Below are positions 38,624 through 51,519 of a DNA stretch of 64,000 bases, in pieces. Under the pieces are notes generated by a model. That model was given only the letters and a program-made list of their open reading frames with translations, made no database searches and had not been told where the DNA came from. Position numbers and translations under genes: made by a program. Location: the NCBI GenBank assembly GCA_963680875.1, contig OY804589.1:620001-684000 (forward strand). Direction: 5' to 3'. How positions within the stretch are numbered: position 1 is the first letter of the stretch; each line of letters opens with the position of its first letter. The stretch comes from Bathymodiolus brooksi (lineage: Eukaryota > Mollusca > Bivalvia > Mytilida > Modiolidae).

Positions 38624-41537
38624 AGTTTACTAGGTATTTGTCTAGTCCACTACTCGGTATGGTTGACTTGTACCTTATGTTAGGAAGTTTACTAAGTATT
38701 TGTTTAGTCCACTACTCGGTGTGGTTGACTTGTACCTTATGCTAGGAAGTTTACTAGGTATTTGTTTAGTCCACTACTCGGAGTGGTTGACTTGTACCTT
38801 ATGTTAGGAAGTTTACTAAGTATTTGGTTAGTCCACTACTCGGTGTGGTTGACTTGTACCTTATGTTAGGAAGTTTACTAAGTATTTGTTTAGTCCACTA
38901 CTCGGTGTGGTTGACTTGTACCTTATGTTAGGAAGTTTACTAAGTATTTGTTTAGTCCACTACTCGGTGTGGTTGACTTGTACCTTATGTTAGGAAGTTT
39001 ACTAAGTATTTGTTTAGTCCACTACTCGGTGTGGTTGACTTGTACCTTATGTTAGGAAGTTTACTAAATATTTGTTTAGTCCACTACTCGGTGTGGTTCA
39101 CTTGTACCTTATGCTAGTAAGTTTACTAGGTATTTGTTTAGTCCACTACTTGGTGTGGTTGACTTGTACCTTATGTTAGGAAGTTTACTAGGTATTTGTT
39201 TAGTCCACTACTCCGTGTGGTTGACTTGTACCTTACGTTAGGAAGTTTACTAGGTATTTTTTTAGTCCACTACTCGGAGTGGTTGACTTGTACCTTATGT
39301 TAGGAAGTTTACTAAATATTTGTTTAGTCCACTACTCGGTGTGGTTGACTTGTACCTTATGCTAGTAAGTTTACTATGTATTTGTTTAGTCCACTACTCG
39401 GTGTGGTTGACTTGTACCTTATGTTAGGAAGTTTACTAGGTATTTGTTTAGTCCACTACTCGGTGTGGTTGACTTGTACCTTATGTTAGGAAGTTTACTA
39501 AGTATTTGTTTAGTCCACTACTCGTTTTGGTTGACTTGTATCTTATGTTAGGAAGTTTACTAGGTATTTGTTTAGTCCACTACTCGGTGTGGTTGACTTG
39601 AACCTTATGTTAGGAAGTTTACTAGGTATTTGTTTAGTCCACTACTCGGTGTGGTTGACTTGTACCTTATGTTAGGAAGTTTACTAAGTATTTGGTTAGT
39701 CCACTACTCGGTGTGGTTGACTTGTATCTTATGTTAGGAAGTTTACTAAGTATTTGTTTAGTCCACTATTCGGTGTGGTTGACTTGTACCTTATGCTAGG
39801 AAGTTTACTAGGTATTTTTTTAGTCCAATACTCGGTGTGGTTGACTTGTACCTTATGTTAGGAAGTTTACTAAATATTTGTTTAGTCCACTACTCGGTGT
39901 GGTTGACTTGTACCTTATGCTAGTAAGTTTTCTATGTATTTGTTTAGTCCACTACTCGTTGTGGTTGACTTGTACCTTATGTTAGGAAGTTTACTAGGTA
40001 TTTGTTTAGTCCACTACTCGGTGTGGTTGACTTGTACCTTATGTTAGGAAGTTTACTAGGTATTTATTTAGTCCACTACTCGGTGTGGTTGACTTGTACC
40101 TTATGTTAGGAAGTTTACTAAGTATTTGTTTAGTCCACTACTCGTTGTGGTTGACTTGTATCTTATGTTAGGAAGTTTACTAAGTATTTGTTTAGTCCAC
40201 TACTCGGTGTGGTTGACTTGTACCTTATGTTAGGAAGTTTACTAGGTATTTGTTTAGTCCACTACTCTGTGTGGTTGACTTGTACCTTAAGTTAGGAAGT
40301 TTACTAAGTATTTGTTTAGTCCACTACTCGGTGTGGTTGACTTGTACCTTATGTTAGGAAGTTTACTAGGTATTTGTCTAGTCCACTACTCGGTATGGTT
40401 GACTTGTACCTTATGTTAGGAAGTTTACTAAGTATTTGTTTAGTCCACTACTCGGTGTGGTTGACTTGTACCTTATGCTAGGAAGTTTACTAGGTATTTG
40501 TTTAGTCCACTACTCGGAGTGGTTGACTTGTACCTTATGTTAGGAAGTTTACTAAGTATTTGGTTAGTCCACTACTCGGTGTGGTTGACTTGTACCTTAT
40601 GTTAGGAAGTTTACTAAGTATTTGTTTAGTCCACTACTCGGTGTGGTTGACTTGTACCTTATGTTAGGAAGTTTACTAGGTATTTGTCTAGTCCACTACT
40701 CGGTATGGTTGACTTGTACCTTATGTTAGGAAGTTTACTAAGTATTTCTTTAGTCCACTACTCGTTGTGGTTGACTTGTATCTTATGTTAGGAAGTTTAC
40801 TAGGTATTTGTTTAGTCCAATACTCGGTGTGGTTGACTTGTACCTTATGTTAGGAAGTTTACTAGGTATTTGTCTAGTCCACTACTCGGTATGGTTGACT
40901 TGTACCTTATGTTAGGAAGTTTACTAAGTATTTGTTTAGTCCACTACTGGGTGTGGTTGACTTGTACCTTATGCTAGGAAGTTTACTAGGTATTTGTTTA
41001 ATCCACTACTCGGTGTGATTGACTTGTACCTTATGTTAGGAAGTTTACTAGGTATTTGTTTAGTCCACTACTCGGTGTGGTTGACTTGCACCTTATGTTA
41101 GGAAGTTTACTAAGTATTTGTTTAGTCCACTACTCGGTGTGGTTGACTTGTACCTTATGTTAGGAAGTTTACTAGGTATTTGTTTAGTCGACTACTCGGT
41201 GTGGTTGACTTGTACCGTATGCTAGGAAGTTTACTAGGTATTTGTCTAGTCCACTACTCGGTGTGGTTGACTTGTACCTTATGCTAGGAAGTTTACTAGA
41301 TATTTGTTTATTCGACTACTCGGTGTGGTTGACTTGTACCTTATGTTAGGATGTTTACCAGGTATTTGTTTAGTCCACTACTCGGTGTGGTTGACTTGTA
41401 CCTTATGTTAGGAAGTTTACTAGGTATTTGTTTAGTCCACTACTCGGTGTGGTTGACTTGTACCTTATGTTAGGAAGTTTACTAGGTGTTTGTTTAGTCC
41501 ACTACTCGGTGTGGTTGACTTGTACCTTATGTTAGGA
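38624..41537. repeat. 47-monomer tandem duplication, copy 1 (2,914 bp)
   Basis: Followed at once by copy 2 at a shift of 2,914 bp: GGTTCACTTG (39098/42012), CTTGAACC (39601/42515), TTAAGTTAGG (near 40,288 and 43,202), TATTTCTTTAG (near 40,743 and 43,657), and TGTTTACC (41352/44266). Differences seen by eye: CTCTGTG near 40,265 (CTCGGTG in copy 2), CCAATACTCGG near 40,817, CTGGGTG near 40,947 and GTGATTGAC near 41,015. All four are private to copy 1. Confidence 0.85.
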
Positions 41538-44451
41538 AGTTTACTAGGTATTTGTCTAGTCCACTACTCGGTATGGTTGACTTGTACCTTATGTTAGGAA
41601 GTTTACTAAGTATTTGTTTAGTCCACTACTCGGTGTGGTTGACTTGTACCTTATGCTAGGAAGTTTACTAGGTATTTGTTTAGTCCACTACTCGGTGTGG
41701 TTGACTTGTACCTTATGTTAGGAAGTTTACTAAGTATTTGGTTAGTCCACTACTCGGTGTGGTTGACTTGTACCTTATGTTAGGAAGTTTACTAAGTATT
41801 TGTTTAGTCCACTACTCGGTGTGGTTGACTTGTACCTTATGTTAGGAAGTTTACTAAGTATTTGTTTAGTCCACTACTCGGTGTGGTTGACTTGTACCTT
41901 ATGTTAGGAAGTTTACTAAGTATTTGTTTAGTCCACTACTCGGTGTGGTTGACTTGTACCTTATGTTAGGAAGTTTACTAAATATTTGTTTAGTCCACTA
42001 CTCGGTGTGGTTCACTTGTACCTTATGCTAGTAAGTTTACTAGGTATTTGTTTAGTCCACTACTTGGTGTGGTTGACTTGTACCTTATGTTAGGAAGTTT
42101 ACTAGGTATTTGTTTAGTCCACTACTCCGTGTGGTTGACTTGTACCTTATGTTAGGAAGTTTACTAGGTATTTTTTTAGTCCACTACTCGGAGTGGTTGA
42201 CTTGTACCTTATGTTAGGAAGTTTACTAAATATTTGTTTAGTCCACTACTCGGTGTGGTTGACTTGTACCTTATGCTAGTAAGTTTACTATGTATTTGTT
42301 TAGTCCACTACTCGGTGTGGTTGACTTGTACCTTATGTTAGGAAGTTTACTAGGTATTTGTTTAGTCCACTACTCGGTGTGGTTGACTTGTACCTTATGT
42401 TAGGAAGTTTACTAAGTATTTGTTTAGTCCACTACTCGTTTTGGTTGACTTGTATCTTATGTTAGGAAGTTTACTAGGTATTTGTTTAGTCCACTACTCG
42501 GTGTGGTTGACTTGAACCTTATGTTAGGAAGTTTACTAGGTATTTGTTTAGTCCACTACTCGGTGTGGTTGACTTGTACCTTATGTTAGGAAGTTTACTA
42601 AGTATTTGGTTAGTCCACTACTCGGTGTGGTTGACTTGTATCTTATGTTAGGAAGTTTACTAAGTATTTGTTTAGTCCACTATTCGGTGTGGTTGACTTG
42701 TACCTTATGCTAGGAAGTTTACTAGGTATTTTTTTAGTCCAATACTCGGTGTGGTTGACTTGTACCTTATGTTAGGAAGTTTACTAAATATTTGTTTAGT
42801 CCACTACTCGGTGTGGTTGACTTGTACCTTATGCTAGTAAGTTTTCTATGTATTTGTTTAGTCCACTACTCGTTGTGGTTGACTTGTACCTTATGTTAGG
42901 AAGTTTACTAGGTATTTGTTTAGTCCACTACTCGGTGTGGTTGACTTGTACCGTATGTTAGGAAGTTTACTAGGTATTTATTTAGTCCACTACTCGGTGT
43001 GGTTGACTTGTACCTTATGTTAGGAAGTTTACTAAGTATTTGTTTAGTCCACTACTCGTTGTGGTTGACTTGTATCTTATGTTAGGAAGTTTACTAAGTA
43101 TGTGTTTAGTCCACTACTCGGTGTGGTTGACTTGTACCTTATGTTAGGAAGTTTACTAGGTATTTGTTTAGTCCACTACTCGGTGTGGTTGACTTGTACC
43201 TTAAGTTAGGAAGTTTACTAAGTATTTGTTTAGTCCACTACTCGGTGTGGTTGACTTGTACCTTATGTTAGGAAGTTTACTAGGTATTTGTCTAGTCCAC
43301 TACTCGGTATGGTTGACTTGTACCTTATGTTAGGAAGTTTACTAAGTATTTGTTTAGTCCACTACTCGGTGTGGTTGACTTGTACCTTATGCTAGGAAGT
43401 TTACTAGGTATTTGTTTAGTCCACTACTCGGAGTGGTTGACTTGTACCTTATGTTAGGAAGTTTACTAAGTATTTGGTTAGTCCACTACTCGGTGTGGTT
43501 GACTTGTACCTTATGTTAGGAAGTTTACTAAGTATTTGTTTAGTCCACTACTCGGTGTGGTTGACTTGTACCTTATGTTAGGAAGTTTACTAGGTATTTG
43601 TCTAGTCCACTACTCGGTATGGTTGACTTGTACCTTATGTTAGGAAGTTTACTAAGTATTTCTTTAGTCCACTACTCGTTGTGGTTGACTTGTATCTTAT
43701 GTTAGGAAGTTTACTAGGTATTTGTTTAGTCCACTACTCGGTGTGGTTGACTTGTACCTTATGTTAGGAAGTTTACTAGGTATTTGTCTAGTCCACTACT
43801 CGGTATGGTTGACTTGTACCTTATGTTAGGAAGTTTACTAAGTATTTGTTTAGTCCACTACTCGGTGTGGTTGACTTGTACCTTATGCTAGGAAGTTTAC
43901 TAGGTATTTGTTTAATCCACTACTCGGTGTGGTTGACTTGTACCTTATGTTAGGAAGTTTACTAGGTATTTGTTTAGTCCACTACTCGGTGTGGTTGACT
44001 TGCACCTTATGTTAGGAAGTTTACTAAGTATTTGTTTAGTCCACTACTCGGTGTGGTTGACTTGTACCTTATGTTAGGAAGTTTACTAGGTATTTGTTTA
44101 GTCGACTACTCGGTGTGGTTGACTTGTACCGTATGCTAGGAAGTTTACTAGGTATTTGTCTAGTCCACTACTCGGTGTGGTTGACTTGTACCTTATGCTA
44201 GGAAGTTTACTAGATATTTGTTTATTCGACTACTCGGTGTGGTTGACTTGTACCTTATGTTAGGATGTTTACCAGGTATTTGTTTAGTCCACTACTCGGT
44301 GTGGTTGACTTGTACCTTATGTTAGGAAGTTTACTAGGTATTTGTTTAGTCCACTACTCGGTGTGGTTGACTTGTACCTTATGTTAGGAAGTTTACTAGG
44401 TGTTTGTTTAGTCCACTACTCGGTGTGGTTGACTTGTACCTTATGTTAGGA
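41538..44451. repeat. 47-monomer tandem duplication, copy 2
   Basis: Copy 2 of the preceding block. Homology runs on to about 44,830, so part of a third unit is present before the 12-monomer repeat begins. Private changes are ACCGTATG near 42,951 and GTATGTGTTTAG near 43,098. Confidence 0.84.
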
Positions 44452-44575
44452 AGTTTACTAGGTATTTGTCTAGTCCACTACTCGGTATGGTTGACTTGTA
44501 CCTTATGTTAGGAAGTTTACTAAGTATTTGTTTAGTCCACTACTCGGTGTGGTTGACTTGTACCTTATGCTAGGA

Positions 44576-46063
44576 AGTTTACTAGGTATTTGTTTAGTCC
44601 ACTACTCGGTGTGGTTGACTTGTACCTTATGTTAGGAAGTTTACTAAGTATTTGGTTAGTCCACTACTCGGTGTGGTTGACTTGTACCTTATGTTAGGAA
44701 GTTTACTAAGTATTTGTTTAGTCCACTACTCGGTGTGGTTGACTTGTACCTTATGTTAGGAAGTTTACTAAGTATTTGTTTAGTCCACTACTCGGTGTGG
44801 TTGACTTGTACCTTATGTTAGGAAGTTTACTAAGTATTTATTTAGTCCACTACTCGGTGTGGTTGACTTGTACCTTATGCTAGGAAGTTTACTTGGTATT
44901 TGTTTAGTCCACTACTCGGTGTGGTTGACTTGTACCTTATGTTAGGAAGTTTACTAAATATTTGTTTTGTCCACTACTCGGTGTGGTTGACTTGTACCTT
45001 ATGCTAGTAAGTTTACTAGGTATTTGTTTAGTCCACTACTCGGTGTGGTTGACTTGTACCTTATGTAAGGAAGTTTACTAGGTATTTGTTTAGTCCACTA
45101 CTCGGTGTGGTTGACTTGTACCTTATGTTAGGAAGTTTACTAGGTATTTTTTTAGTCCACTACTCGGTGTGGTTGACTTGTACCTTATGTTAGGAAGTTT
45201 ACTAAATATTTGTTTATTCCACTACTCGGTGTGGTTGACTTGTACCTTATGCTAGTAAGTTTACTATATATTTGTTTAGTCCACTACTCGGTGTGGTTGA
45301 CTTGTACCTTATGTTAGGAAGTTTACTAGGTATTTGTTTAGTCCACTACTCGGTGTGGTTGACTTGTACCTTATGTTAGGAAGTTTACTAAGTATTTGGT
45401 TAGTCCACTACTCGGTGTGGTTGACTTGTACCTTATGTTAGGAAGTTTACTAAGTATTTGTTTAGTCCACTACTCGGTGTGGTTGACTTGTACCTTATGT
45501 TAGGAAGTTTACTAAGTATTTGTTTAGTCCACTACTCGGTGTGGTTGACTTGTACCTTATGTTAGGAAGTTTACTAAGTATTTATTTAGTCCACTACTCG
45601 GTGTGGTTGACTTGTACCTTATGCTAGGAAGTTTACTTGGTATTTGTTTAGTCCACTACTCGGTGTGGTTGACTTGTACCTTATGTTAGGAAGTTTACTA
45701 AATATTTGTTTTGTCCACTACTCGGTGTGGTTGACTTGTACCTTATGCTAGTAAGTTTACTAGGTATTTGTTTAGTCCACTACTCGGTGTGGTTGACTTG
45801 TACCTTATGTAAGGAAGTTTACTAGGTATTTGTTTAGTCCACTACTCGGTGTGGTTGACTTGTACCTTATGTTAGGAAGTTTACTAGGTATTTTTTTAGT
45901 CCACTACTCGGTGTGGTTGACTTGTACCTTATGTTAGGAAGTTTACTAAATATTTGTTTATTCCACTACTCGGTGTGGTTGACTTGTACCTTATGCTAGT
46001 AAGTTTACTATATATTTGTTTAGTCCACTACTCGGTGTGGTTGACTTGTACCTTATGTTAGGA
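44576..46063. repeat. 12-monomer tandem duplication (744 bp, two copies)
   Basis: 44,576-45,319 is repeated at 45,320-46,063. Matching rare units are TTTGGTTAG (44638/45382), GTATTTATTTAG (44835/45579), TTTACTTGG (near 44,890 and 45,634), AAATATTTG with TTTTGTCC, ATGTAAGG, 7-T, GTTTATTCC, and ACTATATATTTG (near 45,262 and 46,006). The match ends at 46,073, where AAGTATTTG replaces AGGTATTTG. A related version of the same order lies in the B unit at 47,304. Confidence 0.88.
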
Positions 46064-47303
46064 AGTTTACTAAGTATTTGTTTAGTCCACTACTCCGTGT
46101 GGTTGACTTGTACCTTATGTTAGGAAGTTTACTAAGTATTTGTTTAGTCCACTACTTGTTGTGGTTGATTTGTACCTTATGTTAGGAAGTTTACTAGGTA
46201 TTTGTTTAGTCCACTACTCGGTGTGGTTGACTTGCACCTTATGTTAGGAAGTTTACTAAGTATTTGTTTTGTCCACTACTCGGTGTGGTTGACTTGTACC
46301 TTATGTTAGGAAGTTTACTAGGTATTTGTTTAGTCGACTACTCGGTGTGGTTGACTTGTACCTTATGCTAGGAAGTTTACTAGATATTTGTTTTGTCCAC
46401 TACTCGGTGTGGTTGACTTGTACCTTATGTTAGGATGTTTACCAGGTATTTGTTTAGTCCACTACTCGGAGTGGTTGACTTGTACCTTATGTTGGGAAGT
46501 TTACTAGGTATTTGTTTAGTCCACTACTCGGTGTGGTTGACTTGTACCTTATGTTAGGAAGTTTACTAGGTGTTTGTTTAGTCCACTACTCGGTGTGGTT
46601 GACTTGTACCTTATGTTAGGAAGTTTACTAGGTATTTGTCTAGTCCACTACTCGGTGTGGTTGACTTGTACCTTATGTTAGGAAGTTTACTAAGTATTTG
46701 TTTAGTCCACTACTCGGTGTGGTTGACTTGTACCTTATGCTAGGAAGTTTACTAGGTATATGTTTAGTCCACTACTCGATGTGGTTGACTTGTACCTTAT
46801 GTTAGGAAGTTTACTAAGTATTTGTTTAGTCCACTACTCGGTGTGGTTGACTTGTACCTTATGTTAGGAAGTTTACTAAGTATTTGTTTAGTTCACTACT
46901 CGGTGTGGTTGACTTCTACCTTATGCTAGGAAGTTTACTAGGTATTTGTTTAGTCCACTACTCGGTGTGGTTGACTTGTACCTTATGGTAGGAAGTTTAC
47001 TAGGTATTTGTTTAGTCCACTACTCCGTGTGGTTGACTTGTACCTTATGCTAGTAAGTTTACTAGGTATTTGTTTAGTCCACTACTCGGTGTGGTTGACT
47101 TGTACCTTATGTTAGGAAGTTTACTAGGTATTTGTTTAGTCCACTACTCCGTGTGGTTGACTTGTACCGTATGCTAGGAAGTTTACTAGGTATTTGTCTA
47201 GTCCACTACTCGGTGTGGTTGACTTGTACCTTATGCTAGGAAGTTTACTAGATATTTGTTTATTCGACTACTCGGTGTGGTTGACTTGTACCTTATGTTA
47301 GGA
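46064..47303. repeat. Irregular stretch before domain IV
   Basis: Twenty monomers without a clear tandem partner. They include CTTGTTG with GATTTG near 46,155, TTTTGTCC, GTCGAC, TGTTTACC at 46436, TGTTGGGAAG near 46,492, GTATATGTTTAG near 46,757, TCGATGTGG near 46,789 and TATGGTAGG near 46,985. Several are seen nowhere else in the window, which suggests this stretch has escaped recent homogenisation. Confidence 0.65.
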
Positions 47304-48729
47304 TGTTTACCAGGTATTTGTTTAGTCCACTACTCGGTGTGGTTGACTTGTACCTTATGTTAGGAAGTTTACTAGGTATTTGTTTAGTCCACTACTCGGT
47401 GTGGTTGACTTGTACCTTATGTTAGGAAGTTTACTAGGTGTTTGTTTAGTCCACTACTCGGTGTGGTTGACTTGTACCTTATGTTAGGAAGTTTACTAGG
47501 TATTTGTCTAGTCCACTACTCGGTATGGTTGACTTGTACCTTATGTTAGGAAGTTTACTAAGTATTTGTTTAGTCCACTACTCGGTGTGGTTGACTTGTA
47601 CCTTATGCTAGGAAGTTTACTAGGTATTTGTTTAGTCCACTACTCGGTGTGGTTGACTTGTACCTTATGTTAGGAAGTTTACTAAGTATTTGGTTAGTCC
47701 ACTACTCGGTGTGGTTGACTTGTACCTTATGTTAGGAAGTTTACTAAGTATTTGTTTAGTCCACTACTCGGTGTGGTTGACTTGTACCTTATGTTAGGAA
47801 GTTTACTAAGTATTTGTTTAGTCCACTACTCGGTGTGGTTGACTTGTACCTTATGTTAGGAAGTTTACTAAGTATTTATTTAGTCCACTACTCGGTGTGG
47901 TTGACTTGTACCTTATGCTAGGAAGTTTACTAGGTATTTGTTTAGTCCACTACTCGGTGTGGTTGACTTGTACCTTATGTTAGGAAGTTTACTAAATATT
48001 TGTTTAGTCCACTACTCGGTGTGGTTGACTTGTACCTTATGCTAGTAAGTTTACTAGGTATTTGTTTAGTCCACTACTCGGTGTGGTTGACTTGTACCTT
48101 ATGTAAGGAAGTTTACTAGGTATTTGTTTAGTCCACTACTCGGTGTGGTTGACTTGTACCTTATGTTAGGAAGTTTACTAGGTATTTTTTTAGTCCACTA
48201 CTCGGTGTGGTTGACTTGTACCTTATGTTAGGAAGTTTACTAAATATTTGTTTATTCCACTACTCGGTGTGGTTGACTTGTACCTTATGCTAGTAAGTTT
48301 ACTATATATTTGTTTAGTCCACTACTCGGTGTGGTTGACTTGTACCTTATGTTAGGAAGTTTACTAGGTATTTGTTTAGTCCACTACTCCGTGTGGTTGA
48401 CTTGTACCTTATGTTAGGAAGTTTACTAAGTATTTGTTTAGTCCACTACTCGTTGTGGTTGATTTGTACCTTATGTTAGGAAGTTTACTAGGTATTTGTT
48501 TAGTCCACTACTCGGTGTGGTTGACTTGCACCTTATGTTAGGAAGTTTACTAAGTATTTGTTTTGTCCACTACTCGGTGTGGTTGACTTGTACCTTATGT
48601 TAGGAAGTTTACTAGGTATTTGTTTAGTCGACTACTCGGAGTGGTTGACTTGTACCTTATGCTAGGAAGTTTACTATATATTTGTTTAGTCCACTACTCG
48701 GTGTGGTTGACTTGTACCTTATGTTAGGA
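47304..48729. repeat. 23-mer HOR unit, early type B
   Basis: Twenty-three slots, B-like at the end (GTTTATTCC, CTCCGTG, CGTTG with GATTTG, GCACC, TTTTGTCC, GTCGAC). It also shares GTATTTATTTAG, ATGTAAGG and ACTATATATTTG with the 12-monomer repeat of domain III, so it is intermediate between the two. It lacks TATCTG at slot 8. Confidence 0.78.
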
Positions 48730-50093
48730 TGTTTACCAGGTATTTGTTTAGTCCACTACTCGGTGTGGTTGACTTGTACCTTATGTTAGGAAGTTTACTA
48801 GGTATTTGTTTAGTGCACTACTCGGTGTGGTTGACTTGTACCTTATGTTAGGAAGTTTACTAGGTGTTTGTTTAGTCCACTACTCGGTGTGGTTGACTTG
48901 TACCTTATGTTAGGAAGTTTACTAGGTATTTGTCTAGTCCACTACTCGGTATGGTTGACTTGTACCTTATGTTAGGAAGTTTACTAAGTATTTGTTTAGT
49001 CCACTACTCGGTGTGGTTGACTTGTACCTTATGCTAGGAAGTTTACTAGGTATTTGTTTAGTCCACTACTCGGTGTGGTTGACTTGTACCTTATGTTAGG
49101 AAGTTTACTAAGTATTTGGTTAGTCCACTACTCGGTGTGGTTGACTTGTACCTTATGTTAGGAAGTTTACTAAGTATTTGTTTAGTCCACTACTCGGTGT
49201 GGTTGACTTGTACCTTATGTTAGGAAGTTTACTAAGTATTTGTTTAGTCCACTACTCGGTGTGGTTGACTTGTACCTTATGTTAGGAAGTTTACTAAGTA
49301 TTTGTGTAGTCCACTACTCGGTGTGGTTGACTTGTACCTTATGTTAGGAAGTTTACTAAGTATTTGTTTAGTCCACTACTCGGTGTGGTTGACTTGTACC
49401 TTATGCTAGGAAGTTTACTAGGTATTTGTTTAGTCCACTACTCGGTGTGGTTGACTTGTACCTTATGTTAGGAAGTTTACTAAATATTTGTTTAGTCCAC
49501 TACTCGGTGTGGTTGACTTGCACCTTATGCTAGTAAGTTTACTAGGTATTTGTTTAGTCCACTACTCGGTGTGGTTGACTTGTACCTTATGTTAGGAAGT
49601 TTACTAGGTATTTGTTTAGTCCACTACTCCGTGTGGTTGACTTGTACCTTATGTTAGGAAGTTTACTAGGTATTTTTTTAGTCCACTACTCGGTGTGGTT
49701 GACTTGTACCTTATGTTAGGAAGTTTACTAAGTATTTGTTTAGTCCACTACTCGTTGTGGTTGACTTGTATCTTATGTTAGGAAGTTTACTAGGTATTTG
49801 TTTAGTCCACTACTCGGTGTGGTTGACTTGTACCTTATGTTAGGAAGTTTACTAGGTATTTGTTTAGTCCACTACTCGGTGTGGTTGACTTGTACCTTAT
49901 GTTAGGAAGTTTACTAGGTATTTGTTTAGTCCACTACTCGGTGTGGTTGACTTGTACCTTATGTTAGGAAGTTTACTAGGTATTTTTCTAGTCCACTACT
50001 CGGTATGGTTGACTTGTACCTTATGTTAGGAATTTTACTAAGTATTTGTTTAGTCCACTACTCGGTGTGGTTGACTTGTACCTTATGTTAGGA
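48730..50093. repeat. HOR unit type A, 22 monomers (A1 form)
   Basis: An A unit lacking the last slot, so AATTTTACT at 50032 is followed at once by TGTTTACC at 50094. The slot-21 monomer reads TATTTTTCTAG rather than TATTTGTCTAG, and slot 17 ends ATGTTAGG. The unit at 54,124 shares all three traits, which defines an A1 subtype. The second monomer has GTGCACTAC near 48,813, private to this copy. Confidence 0.85.
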
Positions 50094-51519
50094 TGTTTAC
50101 CAGGTATTTGTTTAGTCCACTACTCGGTGTGGTTGACTTGTACCTTATGTTAGGAAGTTTACTAGGTATTTGTTTAGTCCACTACTCGGTGTGGTTGACT
50201 TGTACCTTATGTTAGGAAGTTTACTAGGTGTTTGTTTAGTCCACTACTCGGTGTGGTTGACTTGTACCTTATGTTAGGAAGTTTACTAGGTATTTGTCTA
50301 GTCCACTACTCGGTATGGTTGACTTGTACCTTATGTTAGGAAGTTTACTAAGTATTTGTTTAGTCCACTACTCGGTGTGGTTGACTTGTACCTTATGCTA
50401 GGAAGTTTACTAGGTATTTGTTTAGTCCACTACTCGGTGTGGTTGACTTGTACCTTATGTTAGGAAGTTTACTAAGTATTTGGTTAGTCCACTACTCGGT
50501 GTGGTTGACTTGTACCTTATGTTAGGAAGTTTACTAAGTATCTGTTTAGTCCACTACTCGGTGTGGTTGACTTGTACCTTATGTTAGGAAGTTTACTAAG
50601 TATTTGTTTAGTCCACTACTCGGTGTGGTTGACTTGTACCTTATGTTAGGAAGTTTACTAAGTATTTGTTTAGTCCACTACTCGGTGTGGTTGACTTGTA
50701 CCTTATGCTAGGAAGTTTACTAGGTATTTGTTTAGTCCACTACTCGGAGTGGTTGACTTGTACCTTATGTTAGGAAGTTTACTAAATATTTGTTTAGTCC
50801 ACTACTCGGTGTGGTTGACTTGTACCTTATGCTAGTAAGTTTACTAAGTATTTGTTTAGTCCACTACTCGGTGTGGTTGACTTGTACCTTATGTTAGGAA
50901 GTTTACTAGGTATTTGTTTAGTCCACTACTCGGTGTGGTTGACTTGTACCTTATGTTAGGAAGTTTACTAGGTATTTTTTTAGTCCACTACTCGGTGTGG
51001 TTGACTTGTACCTTATGTTAGGAAGTTTACTAAATATTTGTTTATTCCACTACTCGGTGTGGTTGACTTGTACCTTATGCTAGTAAGTTTACTAGGTATT
51101 TGTTTAGTCCACTACTCGGTGTGGTTGACTTGTACCTTATGTTAGGAAGTTTACTAGGTATTTGTTTAGTCCACTACTCCGTGTGGTTGACTTGTACCTT
51201 ATGTTAGGAAGTTTACTAAATATTTGTTTAGTCCACTACTCGTTGTGGTTGATTTGTACCTTATGTTAGGAAGTTTACTAGGTATTTGTTTAGTCCACTA
51301 CTCGGTGTGGTTGACTTGCACCTTATGTTAGGAAGTTTACTAGGTATTTGTTTTGTCCACTACTCGGTGTGGTTGACTTGTACCTTATGCTAGGAAGTTT
51401 ACTAGGTATTTGTTTAGTCCACTACTCGGTGTGGTTGACTTGTACCTTATGCTAGGAAGTTTACTAGATATTTGTTTTGTCCACTACTCGGTGTGGTTGA
51501 CTTGTACCTTATGTTAGGA
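50094..51519. repeat. HOR unit type B, 23 monomers
   Basis: Full B series with TATCTG at 50539, CGGAGTGG, GTTTATTCC, CTCCGTG, GATTTG (51251), GCACC, TTTTGTCC and AGATATTTG. Compared with the B units at 55,550 and 59,828, slot 19 has AAATATTTG instead of AAGTATTTG and slot 22 lacks GTCGAC. The B unit at 55,550 lies exactly 88 monomers (5,456 bp) to the right. Confidence 0.87.

Larger units (their letters stand above)
34904..47303. repeat. Array domain III: mixed cassettes from domains I and II
   Basis: TGTTTACC returns at 36020, 38314, 41352, 44266 and 46436, and CGGTATGG returns from about 35,745. The domain II series TTTGGTTAG/GTATCTT, TATTCGG, 7-T, AAATATTTG is also present, near 35,030, 37,200, 39,690 and 42,600. 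Markers special to this domain include CTTGAACC (34951, 37121, 39601, 42515), GTTTTCTATG (near 37,446, 39,926, 42,840), GGTTCACTTG (near 36,618, 39,098, 42,012) and TTGAATTG (near 35,813 and 37,983). GTTAACT, TTTGAAAG and TATACTAG are absent. Confidence 0.75.
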
